Positions 49,641-60,589 of a stretch of DNA of 64,000 nt are shown in pieces. The notes beneath the pieces are model-generated. The model searched no databases and was not told where the DNA came from. It saw only the letters and a list, made by a program, of their open reading frames with translations. The position numbers and the translations under genes were made by a program. The stretch comes from Parus major (lineage: Eukaryota; Chordata; Aves; Passeriformes; Paridae): assembly GCF_001522545.3 (NCBI RefSeq), contig NC_031768.1, positions 88,162,431 to 88,226,430 on the forward strand. Reading direction: 5' to 3'. The first letter of the stretch is position 1. The number at the start of each line of letters is the position of its first letter.

Positions 49641-50130
49641 ACCCCTTATTTTTAAAAGGGAAGAGATGCGGGGGGAGGAGGAAGAAGCGACAGAAATGAG
49701 ATGCTGACACTGAGGAGTCGCAGGGAGACATCAACAATCGGTGCCTATAGACCACATCAAAGCACTGCAGAGCAACAATAAAATGCCTTGAAATACTTCT
49801 TAATGCAATGTTTGCATTGGGCAAGTCCACAGATGACGCCGAATTTGCCATCACAAGAGAAAGAAAGCAGCAGATGAGGTTTAACCAACATTTCTCTGAA
49901 ACCCGACTACAGAAGGAAAAGAGAGGAAGGGAGAGGGAGAGATTTTTATAATCCTGAAAGGCAAGAAGAGAAACCACATCAACGCAAAGTGAGTGAAATG
50001 CGGCAGGGCAGGATTACCAAGGCACAGGGGGATCTTAAAAATAGACCAATATGCCACAAAACATCTGTAAAGAAGAAAACTTCCAGTCAGGATTGCTACG
50101 GAGGCAATTTTGACTCAGAGGCTATTGCTC
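49640..50130. other. Purine-rich, lower-GC segment, unexplained
   Basis: This segment breaks the surrounding CpG-rich DNA with A- and G-rich, low-CpG sequence. A short stretch near 49,830-49,860 (AAGTCCACAGATGACGCC) faintly recalls the CR1 F-A-D-D-T region, but not enough to call an element. It may be an old insertion. Confidence 0.3.
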
Positions 50131-50399
50131 GCCCCTCCTATTTTAGAAGAGGCCATACTTGTCCCCCTTGCGCCCCCATTCCCCGGGAGACACAGGGGCA
50201 CACACAACCTGAGTTTTGTCCCGATAGCTGGGGAGCTTTTCTGGGTGGGACGCCTCTCGCACGGATGGTGAAGAAGGAAAACGGGGGCGAATGTGTGTGC
50301 TGGCAAGGGGAAAACCTCCGGGTTCCGGTCAGTCTCTGCCAAACAAGCAGTCACACTCAGATGAGCGCTTAATTGCTATTGTGTTTTTGTTTTCCAAAG

Positions 50400-51320
50400 A
50401 CAGAACTCCTATTCCCCGAGCGCGGCTGCAGTGTGGCACAGGCTGGCTTTGTCTGGTTGCTGTGCGGCCGCTCTCGTCACGCTGGCCCCGCCTGACTGCA
50501 GCCCAAAGCCAGGAGCACCTATTTAGCCTCCTGCCACCCACGCACGAGAGAACGGCTGGATGCAGGCGGCTGAACACCCCTCTGCCCTGCAGCGAGACTC
50601 CTTCCCTCGCTGGCTGCTCATTCCCGAGGAGATGAAGCCCCGATCTGTGCTGGTGTCAGATCCCGCTCTCAGTTTGCTCCCTTGCCTTCCCCCGTGGGCG
50701 AGCTGCTGTCCCCTCTGAATTTGGCTCTCCCACCTCACCCGCTGGCCGGCCGCGCCTGCTGCCGGCACTGTCTTCCCCTAAGCCGGAGCCCGTCGCGGCT
50801 GAGCTTCCCGTGGTGTTTTCACACGGAACCTCCCGGTTGCTGCGCCCACGCCGGGCAGCCTCGGGAAGTGCTGCCGGGGCTGCCTGCCCTAGGTCCGGCT
50901 GGCCGGGGGGCTCCGCTCTTCCCTGCTGCGGATGTGTCCCTGCGGTTCGGCCCCTGCGGACAGGAGCTGGCTGCTGCTCACCGCCCGCCTCAAAGTATTG
51001 TTCTGCGGGAGCCTGAAGGGCGGCATTGCGGCCCTCGGGCTCCTCCTCCCAGTATGCCACACACCGCTCCTTGACCCGGGGAGACTCCGTGCCCACTGCG
51101 ACAGGGGCGCGCCGGGGCCGAGCGCAGGGCAGGGAGAGAGGCCTTGGGGCGGGGGAAGCTCCGCACACGCTGCCGGGCTCGCTGCTGCGTGCCCGTGTCT
51201 CCCCAGGGAATGGGGAGAGAAGATTATTTCACTTATAGAATCATGATAGAACGTGACCCCGACAGGAATGCGGCCGGCACCGAGACGGGAGCGGGGGGAT
51301 ATCTGTAGGTTTCTGCGGCT
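50400..51320. promoter_or_regulatory. CpG-rich block
   Basis: Dense CpG, especially at 50,740-51,180. Several overlapping open frames on both strands lack family similarity. No obvious splice donor or TATA box decides a direction of transcription. Confidence 0.45.
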
Positions 51321-53435
51321 TTGCGAGGAATTAACGGGATGGGCTGTGGAGAGCCGAGAAAGCTGTGTTGAGGGAGGGATAAAGGCTCAGCTGGATCAGG
51401 GGGTATCCCACGGCTCGTGGCCCTCCGATCGATTCTAAGTTTTTTTATCTTCCAGGTAGGAAGAAGTTTCTGAGAGGCGTGGAGGTCGCATGGCAGAAAA
51501 AGGGACCACAGATTCCAGGAGAAACTCCTCCCTCCAGCCCAAAATTTCTTCCTGAGAAAGCCCAGTCCCCGGCAGCTTTCTGGTTACTAGAAACTAATAA
51601 AAACAGTATTAGAAGCTAATAAAATCTTGTTTAATAATAAATCTGGGTGAATTCCGGGCACGGAGCAAGAGTGGAAGAGGTTTGAGATGCAGAAAGAGAG
51701 CCCGGGTCGGGGTCCGGTGGGTCATGACCATTTTTGAGGGGCTTGTAGCCGCGTGTCTGGCGTGCCTGCCTTAAACAGCAATCGTGTTTCATGTGGGTCA
51801 AAATAAGCCGTGTTTGAAGTTCCCGGGTTGTGTCCCGAACATATCTCGTGAGGGGGCGGGGGACCACTCTCCTGCTTCTGTAGTGGTGCCTAGCGTTGAT
51901 AGCACGGGGGGATAAACTTCTGTTTTCCATAGTGCGAGGATTACATCCAGTGGCCGCAGATCTTTTGAATAGTCCCATTAAAGTCTGCTTCGTTTTAGGT
52001 TCGGCCCTAAACAGGATTGTTTACAGTATAACACATCATGTATGAGGTAGGGGAGTGCAGAGACGTCTCTTGGTTCAAAGAGCCGTGCCTTCAAGAGAAA
52101 AAAAATATTCCCCTTATATTTATTTTTTTGACCGAACACACATTGAAATGCTGTGCGCATTCCTGCTTTCCTCCCTGGAAAAGCGGGCTTTGGATCCCGT
52201 CTCGGTAACAAGGGGCCGGTTGTCCGTCTGCAGCGCTCCATATGAGAACTATTGTGCACAAGACCCACAGCGTTTTCTGGGGAACGCCACTTTTTCGGCA
52301 TGTATGAGGCTTGGGGACAAGACTGGGACAAGGGGATAGCGTGGCTGTCGTGTGGGTCCTGCCCGGCCGCGGGGGAGGTTAAAGCACGCTTGGCTTCTCC
52401 CTCTCCTCCTCCCCGGCAGCAGCTCGGACTGAGACGGCTGCAAGGTACCATAGGCCCCGTGTCTCCAGATCTCTCCACTGTTCACTCAGTCCTCAGGATG
52501 TGGGAGCCGAGGGTTACATTTAGGCTGGAAAAATCATCCAACAAAAAAAGAAACAAATCCCCAAACGTCAACTCCCTCAAACTATGCCAAATCATAATAG
52601 CAGCAATTATCTGAGAAGAAGCAGCTTTTCAACGTGCCGCTGTGTAAATGCTGTTTACTACCACCTTTAAACTGATTTCTTTTTCTTTCCCGATGGAAAA
52701 GCAGTCAGGCCCCTGCAGAGAACAGTCACCTTTCAGACGAAAATTTCCCTGCCGGGACTCGCTTGTGGGCTGTTCCACGCCTGATCCTGGCCCGGCTTTC
52801 CCCGGTGGGTGATAAGGGAGGCATAAGCATCCCGATCTGGGGTCGGAGCCATAGGAGTGCTGAGCCACGGCAGAGCTGAGCTCCTCGGCCTCCAGTAGAT
52901 GCTTGGCCAGCGACCTTCTTGAGACCAGTTCTTGTGCCCTGAGTCTGACAGTGAGTCTGGTCAAAGTTCTTGTCCTAGAGTTTGTCTAGATATGGCCTCG
53001 CTGGCAGCTTTTGCTTGCTCCTTTCGAGGTTTCCTAACCCTATAGAACTCCAAAATTCCTTAAGGGTGGTTTATGTATTGGAGGGAAACCCCCAAAACCA
53101 GCAAACACACAAACAAAAAACCCAACCCAGATCTATGAACCCCTTTGAAATCTCTCTCGGTCTCGTCTCGCCGGCTAACACCACTCCAGAGTCCACCTGC
53201 AAACAGGGGCAGGAAGAAGGAGGCCCTGAGGAAACCTCAGAGACCCAGTGCAGATGAGGCCGGGGGAGTGCACAGGGGGCAGCGGAGTCCAGGGTCAGAT
53301 GCGCCTTCTCCTTGACACCACCACCTTGTGTGAGCGACTTCGGCTGGTTTCGCCACCTCTCCTCGAGGGTGTGAGCGTGTGTGTGCAAATAAGGTTGTCA
53401 GAAAGGTAATGTGGCGTGTGGCATGGCTGATTGGA
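51321..53435. other. Intergenic, moderate GC, no gene seen
   Basis: Mixed-composition DNA with short open frames on both strands and no recognised motif, repeat or gene. Confidence 0.6.
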
Positions 53436-53602
53436 NNNNNNNNNNNNNNNNNNNNNNNNNNNNNNNNNNNNNNNNNNNNNNNNNNNNNNNNNNNNNNNNN
53501 NNNNNNNNNNNNNNNNNNNNNNNNNNNNNNNNNNNNNNNNNNNNNNNNNNNNNNNNNNNNNNNNNNNNNNNNNNNNNNNNNNNNNNNNNNNNNNNNNNNN
53601 NN
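53436..53602. other. Assembly gap (167 N)
   Basis: An unbroken run of N. The flanking sequence shows no obvious repeat; a GC-rich patch starts just after it. Confidence 1.
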
Positions 53603-54429
53603 CAGAAGAGGGAGGAAAAATAAATATCTTATAAAAAAGCGGGCGGCAGGAGCAGCCGGGATTGGGTCCGGGGCTCCCGTGGGTGTGAAGCCGAGTGTCC
53701 CGTGCGGGCGCGCCCCCAGGCTGTGCCCGGGGACTGCAGCGCACGGGGAGCGTGGAGCGGACCAGCCCTCCCGTGGGTATCTGCGGGTTTCACGCAAGCA
53801 GAGAGAGCTGAAAGCTGCAGAAACTCCGCGAGCCTGCTGAGAAGGCAGGCAAAGCGGGTCTGTAGTCTGCAAATGAAGAGAGAGATCATCTAGTCCCCCG
53901 CTTATCGTTCCGGGTTGTTCTGAAGTTTGGCGTGGTAAATACAAAATGCATGGCTTTTAATCCTGCCTGTGTTGTTCCAAGTCAGTAGCTGAGAAGGCAG
54001 AAGGGTCTCTAGCCGGGACTTTGGTCTTTGTTTGCGAGGGGAACCTGCTTTGTGTGAATTATTCACCATAACTGCCTATTTCCAAACAGCTCCGCGGGGA
54101 GGCTCCGAAATGCAGTCAGGTCTGACTGGTGCCTGGAGAAAAGTGTCGCCCGGAGCTGGTGGAAGTTCAGGGACAATTTTAAGTTCCCGATTCTCCTCCC
54201 CACCGGGAACACTGGGGCCGGGATAGATCTGAATAGGGGGAGAGGCCCGGGGACAAGGAGCATTTTGTTGCCTTAAGCCCAAGAAACGTGCCGATGCGTT
54301 CCTGCTCTGCCCGCTCTCCTTCTGCCGCCCCGAAAACAGGAGAGACAAAAATAACATACGCGCCGAAACAAACAGGGGAGAAGTCCTGGCAAAATGGAGG
54401 GAAAGCAGTGGCTGTTTTTTATAGTTCAA
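53603..54429. other. GC-rich intergenic sequence
   Basis: A short CpG-rich patch (about 53,640-53,800) follows the gap. No gene is recognised. The open frames that cross the gap are artefacts. Confidence 0.5.
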
Positions 54430-55110
54430 GTGTATAATCGGATTTTTTTTCTGTCCTGATAGAAAGCAGATAAATTTAGGAAGGGAGAGCTAAGAGAATA
54501 ATTACAGGGTGAAGGTAGTTAAATTTTATTTCGAGTCCCAAAGGCAAAACCTGACATTTTATTGCAAACATCTGGAAGGCTTAAGAGACTGGCATGGTGT
54601 TTGTTTAAACACTAATAGAGATTTTTATTCTGTAAAACACAAACAAAGCCCATTTAAAAACACTTGAGACTGTAAATATTTTGCGGTGGTTCAATTCTCA
54701 AAGCCTGAGAAAACCGGGGGAAGGGGAGGGGGAACGAATCGACAGCATAATAGGGGTATAATTATGAATTAGTTAATATACGCAACAATACCGTTTGTGC
54801 AGACCATAAAAATAAATTGCAGGCGTATTTTTTTCCCCAGTCACAATAACTGACCCCGCGCAGCACGGGAACATCACCTCGCTCGTGTTTCCAAGCGGCG
54901 ACTTGTGCTTGCCTTCAACTTGCCTCTTACTAGAGAGCCAGCCTCGAAATCCTCCGACCCGTTAAAAGATAATCGGCGCTGTATTAAAGCCCAGTAAATC
55001 ACTCGCTCACGTTATCAGATAGCCTTCAGCCCGCACCGGCTGACTGGCTTTAACGTTGTTTTCAATTGCTAACTTTAAGAAGAGAGAGAAATAATAGTAA
55101 ATCCACGGGC
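54430..55110. promoter_or_regulatory. AT-rich island, strongest candidate conserved enhancer
   Basis: About 650 bases of non-repetitive AT-rich sequence sit between GC-rich blocks 4 kb upstream of TBX15. It is dense in homeodomain-type words (ATAATTA near 54,500; ATAATTATGAATTAGTTAATAT from 54,759 on) and has a forkhead-like word (TGTTTGTTTAAAC, 54,598-54,610). It has no long open frame. Composition and position suggest a conserved developmental enhancer; conservation itself cannot be seen from one sequence. Confidence 0.35.
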
Positions 55111-55479
55111 TAGATCTGGATGAAGTACCTTCGGAAAGGTTTTTCTTGCGGTGGAGCAGGGTTTAAAAATGGCCCAGCCCCTGCAAACAGCACATCTGGA
55201 CAGCACTCCCGCCCAGCAGCCGGCTCCCCTAATTTCTCTTTTTTCCCCCAAATATTTCCATATATAAACAAATATTTTTCAGGCTCGCTCTGAGACAACT
55301 GGAAAGCAGAAGTGAATGATTTCTTTATAAACTCCGAGGCCTGGCCCTGCGACCCTTGCTCCTGCCACTTTATTCCAGGGAGCAGTTTCCTGGATTTAAT
55401 GGGAGCTACCCCTGCGAGTAAGAGTCTGGAATAAAGACCAGGCAAAGGGAGGCATTCATCTCTGGCTGCCGGGGGTCGG

Positions 55480-56216
55480 AGTCGGATCTGAATCCAGATT
55501 AAGGCCAGGCCTCTGGTAGACTCGAGGTTTACACCGCTCGCCGTGGGGAGAGGGGACCCTGGCCTCGGTGCTGCTGCCGCTGAGGAGCCCCGGGCTCCGA
55601 CTGCCGGCGGTGCAGCAAGGATGCCTTTTGCTCAGTCAGATTGTGGTGCAAAGGCTCAACCGAAATCCCATCCCCCGGCTCGGGGAGAGGGGGTTTTCTC
55701 CGGCCGAGCTTTCTCAGAGCAGGGGGCAGCGAACCCTGCGAGGGGGCAGCGCTGGCTCTCTGTCCCCCCCGCCCCTCTCATCCCTCCCCTTTCCCCCGCA
55801 AATCCAGTGGGGCCGCAAGGTCGCTGCAGGGTCTGCCCTCTCTCTCCGCTCGCACGGAGGAGCAGCGATGCCTTTGTGTTTACCGCTTTTGCACCGCCCG
55901 GCGCGGACGGGCACAGGGGGGCCGAGCTGGCCTAAACCTCCCGGGCACCAGGATAGAGCCAGAGAGGAGGGAGAGGAGCAGTGGTCGGGGCCGTGAATTC
56001 CCTCGGTCCCGGGAGCGGTGTCCGTGAGGAGCTGCTCTCCCGCCCCTGGCAAAAGGGTCTGCTCCCTGGGGTTTGACAATTAGAGGCCGCATTGGCTTGG
56101 AAACTGCGCTGTGTTTCTTGTCGCTGCTGCCGAGGCTGCGCTCGGCTGCCAGAGCCGGGCGCGGAGCGCTCGGACACAGCTCGCACACCTCGGGTGGCAC
56201 AGGAGAGAGCCCCAAG
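55480..56216 (+). promoter_or_regulatory. TBX15: CpG island with strong splice donor, possible TBX15 5' leader exon
   Basis: A dense CpG block ends at a near-perfect donor, AAG|GTAAGA (GT at 56,217-56,218). About 2.2 kb downstream a very strong acceptor (58,398-58,399) precedes the first TBX15 coding sequence. Joining the two would give a non-coding first exon in this island. I see no TATA box, so the start site cannot be placed. The pairing is an inference and needs transcript data. Confidence 0.4.
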
Positions 56217-58290
56217 GTAAGAGACCCAAAAAGGGTCGGGGCTGCTTTAAACTGTCCACCAATAAAACCACACTTAGTGCTCTGGAAAACGTGTTTTTGA
56301 GTTCTTACATCAGTTCCCAAAATTCGCTTTAATCTTCCTGCCTTTCCAGCACCATTTCTTTTCACTAAAACGCTATAAATAATCCACTGTTTTCTTGGGC
56401 TCTTTTGCTAAAATCTCCCTCCAGCTTCTTTAATACCCTTCCTCGGTGTCTGCCTCCCAGACAAGTGTTTCCGAGGCTTTCGGAAAGAAGGAAAATAATT
56501 GTTTCTGTGGGTTTTTTTTTATTATTATTTTTTTGGCGTTTAGTTTTTTAATGGGGTTTTTTGTTGTTTTTTGTTTGGTTGGTTGTCTGGTTGGTTTTTT
56601 TTTTGTTGGCTTTTTTGTTGGTTTTTTTTGGGGGGTGTTTTTTTTGTTTTTTGGGGTTTTTTTGAGACATTCCTTCTCCTGGGAAAAGAGGCACAGCCGG
56701 GGGACCCGCTGGAAACACATGTGCCCTCCTCCGAGTCCCCGCTCCCGCTGTCGGCTTTCTCCAAGCCCTTGCCTCGGTCGCTCCCTTCTTGTTGTATCTC
56801 CTGCCCAGCACGGCTCCCCGCGGAGCCGGCGGTGCCAGGATGGGGAATACACGACATCCCCACATCACGGCAGCGCCGCTGTGCCCGTGGCTGAGCCCGC
56901 GGAGAGTGACCTGCCAAGGAGGTGTACTGGAGGGGAGGGGAAAGGCGCGACAGGGAGGGGGGATAAGGGGTGTAGGGCGGGTGATGGAGAAGTACAAAAC
57001 CTGCTCCTCCACCTAGATAACAGGGTTTAGCTATTCCGGGATTTGCCGAAAAAGCGGCTTCTTTCTCGTTTTTCGTCTGAAATCCGTTTCCGTGCGTGTG
57101 AACCCCGCCGGGCTGTTGTCAGTCTGCGCTTTAGGCCGGGGAGAGGCGGCTGAAGGGCTCCGCCGTACCACGCTGACGTGGGCACCATGGATTCACTCTG
57201 GGAGCAAAAGGAAGTGTCTTTTCCTCCTACACTCCCACACGTGCCCCTTTCACTTGTTTCCAGCCCCACAGAAAAAAAAAAAAAATCGTCTATGAAAAAC
57301 CTGCCCTAAGCAGCTCTGCGCGTTCAGGGAACAGATGAGAAACTAGACAAAAAATAATCCCTTCCTGAAAATTTGTGTGTCTCCTTGCCTGCTTTTCCAC
57401 TGCTGCTCGGTCCACGCTAATCCCCCCTCGTACTTCATAGTTATTTATATTTTATTTTGAACTTGCATCGATTTGAACCCCCCCCTCACAGCTTTCCCCG
57501 CTGTATTTTCCGTGTACGGTGTTTCACTTGACTTCACCTCTTTTTCCGGGGTCCCAGCAGCTGATGAAAACACACGCTTCTGTCACCTTCTCCAAAGCAG
57601 TCCTTGCTGCTTTTCACAGCGAGCCCCCCCGCGCCACGCGTGACCGAGGGGCGTGGGAGCAGCTGCGGACCCGCCTCAGCCGGGAGGATGTCAGGGCAGA
57701 GTGAACAAGAGAGCAGAAATAAAATGCTGAATATTATCCAGGCAACCAGCCGGGATATGTACCTAGCGGCTTTGTTTTCGCTGTAGCTAGAGTGACAAAA
57801 AGAAGCGGGACAGGGGAAAAAATGTTTTTATTTAGATAAGAAACCCTTCCCAAAGAGAAGGCGCTCCCCGTGCCCGGGGGTATTTGGGTCTCCCAGCCAG
57901 CCCACGTCGCTCGCTCTGCCCCGCCGCTCCACGGACGCGCTTCGTTTTGAAGTGAAATTTCAACCCCCTCGAGACGTTGCTTCTGCTTCTGCCAAACACC
58001 GATTCCGCCGGCAAGGGCAAGTAATATATGGTATAAATGAAGTTTTAAAACGCCCCGTCATCCGGCGCCGCTGGGTGGTAAAGCACCTCTCGGGTGCTTT
58101 GCGTGGGGATTAGCCAGCAGCAGAGTTTGGGAAAGTTGGGTGCGGCGGAGAGAAGCGCGGGAGTTGTTACCTCTCTGTGTTTAGAATTATGGGTTTCCTA
58201 CTGGCTCCCGGTTCTTCAAACAGTTAATTCTCCCTGCCGGTGCTCCAGGACTCAGATGGCCAAAATTCCTCTCCCTCAAGCCCGAGTCTC
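56217..58290. other. Region between CpG island and TBX15 coding exon
   Basis: It holds a long T/G low-complexity tract (56,508-56,664), a short A run at about 57,271-57,285 and mixed sequence. No gene is recognised. If the leader exon model is right, this is the first TBX15 intron. Confidence 0.5.
56508..56664. repeat. T/G-rich low-complexity tract
   Basis: Long T runs separated by GG or single G residues over about 150 bases. Open frames through it give only Phe-, Val- and Gly-rich (or Lys- and Asn-rich) strings and are artefacts. Confidence 0.9.
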
Positions 58291-58299
58291 CCTCCCCTC

Positions 58300-58399
58300 C
58301 CTATTGGGTCGCAGCTTTTGGGTCTCTCCCGAGCTCTCCCTCCTATTGGCCGGGGACATTTTTTTTTCCCTTTTTTTTTTTTTTTTTTTTCCTTGACAG
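58300..58399 (+). promoter_or_regulatory. TBX15: Twin inverted CCAAT boxes, then pyrimidine tract and splice-acceptor-like AG
   Basis: ATTGG occurs at 58,303-58,307 and again at 58,345-58,349, about 42 bases apart, each preceded by CCT. A pyrimidine tract follows at 58,359-58,394, including 20 T residues, and ends CCTTGACAG with AG at 58,398-58,399. Two readings compete. Either this is the proximal promoter of TBX15, with transcription starting just after it, or the tract and AG are a genuine acceptor for the exon that holds the start codon. Alternative promoters could make both true. Confidence 0.5.
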
Positions 58400-58486
58400 G
58401 CGCACGCAGCCTGCCTAACTCTTGGAGAAAAAAAAAATCCCAGAAGTTTGGATCAATCAGAGAGAGACAGAAGGAAAGGGGAGAAG

Positions 58487-58511
58487 AAAAAAAAAAAAAA
58501 AAAAAAAAAAA
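58487..58511. repeat. Poly(A) tract in TBX15 leader
   Basis: A run of 25 A residues on the + strand, about 100 bases after a run of 20 T residues (58,371-58,390). The two could pair in RNA. Confidence 0.9.
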
Positions 58512-58600
58512 GAAATCCAGCCTGCAGCCCCTCTGAGCAAGTGCTGGGACCTGGGCTGAGCACACCCTCCTGGCTCTGCCTGCGGAGTATCTGCAGCCTC

Positions 58601-58606
58601 ATGTAG
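58601..58606 (+). promoter_or_regulatory. TBX15: Minimal upstream ORF (start codon followed at once by stop)
   Basis: ATGTAG lies 155 bases upstream of the main ATG in a weak context (CTC before the ATG). In other genes such start-stop elements can hold ribosomes and lower or tune translation of the main frame. The function here is inferred. Confidence 0.5.
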
Positions 58607-58639
58607 TGCCTTCAGGAGACTGAGGGCTGGTTCTTCTGG

Positions 58640-60250
58640 GGGTGCAGCTGGGGAGGGGTGGGGGGGGAGAAAGAGGCAAGAGGCTCTGCCTCTGGTCCCC
58701 GAGCTGTGTGCTCGCAGCCACTGGTCGCTCCTCTGCCCAAGGGTCTGGGCTGGGGGATAAGATGAGTGAGAGGCGAAGATCGGCGGTGGCCCTCAGCTCC
58801 CGAGCGCACGCTTTCTCGGTAGAAGCCTTGATCGGGACAAATAAAAAGAGGAAACTGCGAGACTGGGAGGACAAGGGGCTGGATTTGTCCATGGAAAGCC
58901 TCAGCCCCAACGGCCAGCTGGGGGACAATGAAGACCCGACTCAGTGCCTGGACCTCAACCCCGGTTAGTGCGACTCCTTTCTTTTCGGGACCCCCCTTCT
59001 GCCCCGCTCCCTCCCAGTCTCTCGCCCTGAGTCCTGCCGGGAGCTGCCCGCGGGGCAGCGCGTCCCGGAAAACATCCGAGACTGGGAGCACAGGAAAAAA
59101 GAAGCGGGAATTTTGCGGAGATTTCTTTTTTATGCTGCTGGTTTTGTGTGGGACTTTTTTTTTCCTTTTTTTCTTTTTTTTTTTTAATTTTTTTTACTTT
59201 TTTCCCCCCTTGCAGTTTACGGGGACTTTATCCTACTCGCTGTCTCTCTTCACCCCCCCACATAGCTCCGTGATCTCCTGCGAGGGGCGGCGTGTTCCCT
59301 CTGCTTCCTTTTTATCCCTCTCTCCTTCCACTCCCTTCGTCCTTGTCGATCGCGATAGTCCTTCCCGGCTGTCTCGGGACACGCGTTTCGTTTTGCCCCA
59401 GAGTTTCCCGAGCCCCGATCGTGGAGTTGCCGGCTGGGTCGAGGGCAAAGGAGTGGGGTGCGGGATGCACGCCTCTCATCTTTTCCGAGTCACCGGCCAC
59501 CCCCCGTGTCCTCCCCGCGGAGACCCTGCCGCCCTAAGCGGAGCTTTCGGTGTAGGAGGAGGATATGGGCGTCCAGGATCAGCGCTGCCCCGGGGCCCCG
59601 GAGCGATGGGGACCCGCTGTACACCCCCGCAGCTCGGGACCCTTCTCCCGGGATCGGACCCGCTGGGTTCCGGCCGGCGCGGCCTCGCTTCGCTCCCGGT
59701 ACGGAGCGCACCGGCCGCGGGGGGACGGGGAGGGGGGACCTTCCCTCTCCGGAGGGAAAACCCTCCCGGCAGGAAAACAACCTCAGCGGGTAAGGGGCAC
59801 TGCGAGGAGTCCAGCCCCGCCGCCGAGCCTGGATCCTCCCGGGAGCCGCAGCCAGCGGAGCAGCGCCGGGCCCGCGGCCCCAGGGCCGGCGGGACAGGGT
59901 TAGGGGAGAGGGAGCACACCACTCCCCTCCTGGTGTCTGCACTTTTAGTTTTAAATTCTCGTTTGTTTATTTTTATTTAAAAGAGATCCAGTAGCTCGCA
60001 GCTATCATTTGGCTCAAGGCAAACCCTCGGTCTCCTCTTGTCCCCTCCCTCCCCAGGCCGATTCTCTCCGGCCTAAAACGACCTTCCGCAAACGCAGCCG
60101 CGGATCCGCGACCATCCCGAGGGTGAAAACGCGATGGGCCTCGCTCCTCGAACTGTCCCCGCGTCCTTCTCGCCGTCCCCTCTCCCCGCTCCTCAGGGCC
60201 TTTACAGGGGACGGAAGGAGCGGCCCCGCTCCCACAGTTATAGCCTGGGC
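58640..60250. promoter_or_regulatory. TBX15: CpG island over TBX15 first coding exon and start of intron
   Basis: Dense CpG sequence spans the start codon and continues into the intron, with a short AT-rich break at about 59,100-59,215. Open frames of over 100 codons on both strands reflect the composition, not coding. Confidence 0.6.
58762..58963 (+). CDS. TBX15: TBX15 first coding exon
   Basis: T-box transcription factor 15 is a nuclear DNA-binding regulator of skeletal, limb and skin patterning and of muscle and fat cell identity. This exon encodes the first 67 residues and one base of codon 68. It begins M-S-E-R-R-R-S-A-V-A-L-S-S-R-A and matches vertebrate TBX15 almost residue for residue to about residue 50. 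Residues 18-24 (F-S-V-E-A-L-I) form an eh1-type motif, known in the TBX15/18/22 group to recruit Groucho/TLE co-repressors. Residues 28-33 (K-K-R-K-L-R) are a nuclear localisation stretch. The last 15 or so residues are divergent, as in other vertebrates. The donor is G|GTTAGT at 58,963/58,964 (phase 1), where a following AT or AC would give Asp as in the human protein. The T-box lies in later exons outside the window. Identity is certain; the exact donor is likely. Confidence 0.95.
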
Positions 60251-60589
60251 AGAAGGCGAATTTTAGGTGATTTCTCTTTGCTTTTAATGCTCGGATTGGG
60301 CAAAAAGGTCAAACGATTTCTTTGCGCAGACCCTAAGAAAAAGGGCAGAAATATCCTCCACTCCTGCCAAGTCCATTTTGCTGCATTGGGACAGCAAACA
60401 CTTTTTAAAATTTATTTTATTTATTTTGCGTGACGTTCCCTGAGCTATCAATTAGCATAAGCTGCCCAAAATTCAGATTAAAAAACCCAAATCAACAAAA
60501 AAACCAAAAACAAACAGAGGGGGAAAAAAAAGAGAATTTTAGATCGAAGTATCAAAAAATATTTATTGTAAAAACGGATATTTAAAGTG

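Larger units (their letters stand above)
58400..58761 (+). other. TBX15: TBX15 5' untranslated leader
   Basis: Inferred leader between the acceptor-like AG (or promoter) and the start codon. It contains a run of 25 A residues (58,487-58,511) and a minimal upstream ORF, ATG TAG, at 58,601-58,606. I found no other ATG between 58,400 and the main start. Confidence 0.5.

Noticed and set aside
51232..51250. Short CR1-tail-like words (ATAGAATCATGATAGAA)
   Set aside because: Too short, with no CR1 body next to it.
53237..53944. Open frames across the second gap
   Set aside because: Same artefact: most of the supposed protein is unknown bases.
56446..57030. 194-codon frame and its minus-strand counterparts
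   Set aside because: The first half translates a T/G low-complexity tract into Phe/Val/Gly strings, not a protein.
59150..59216. Strong acceptor-like sequence (pyrimidine tract, then CCCTTGCAG) in the TBX15 intron
   Set aside because: The sequence after the AG at 59,214-59,215 does not read as the next TBX15 segment in the required phase, and it lies too close to the donor. Treated as a cryptic site.
58928..59980. 350-codon frame running from the TBX15 exon into the intron
   Set aside because: It is in a different frame from TBX15, passes through long T tracts and GC-rich intron, and shows no similarity.
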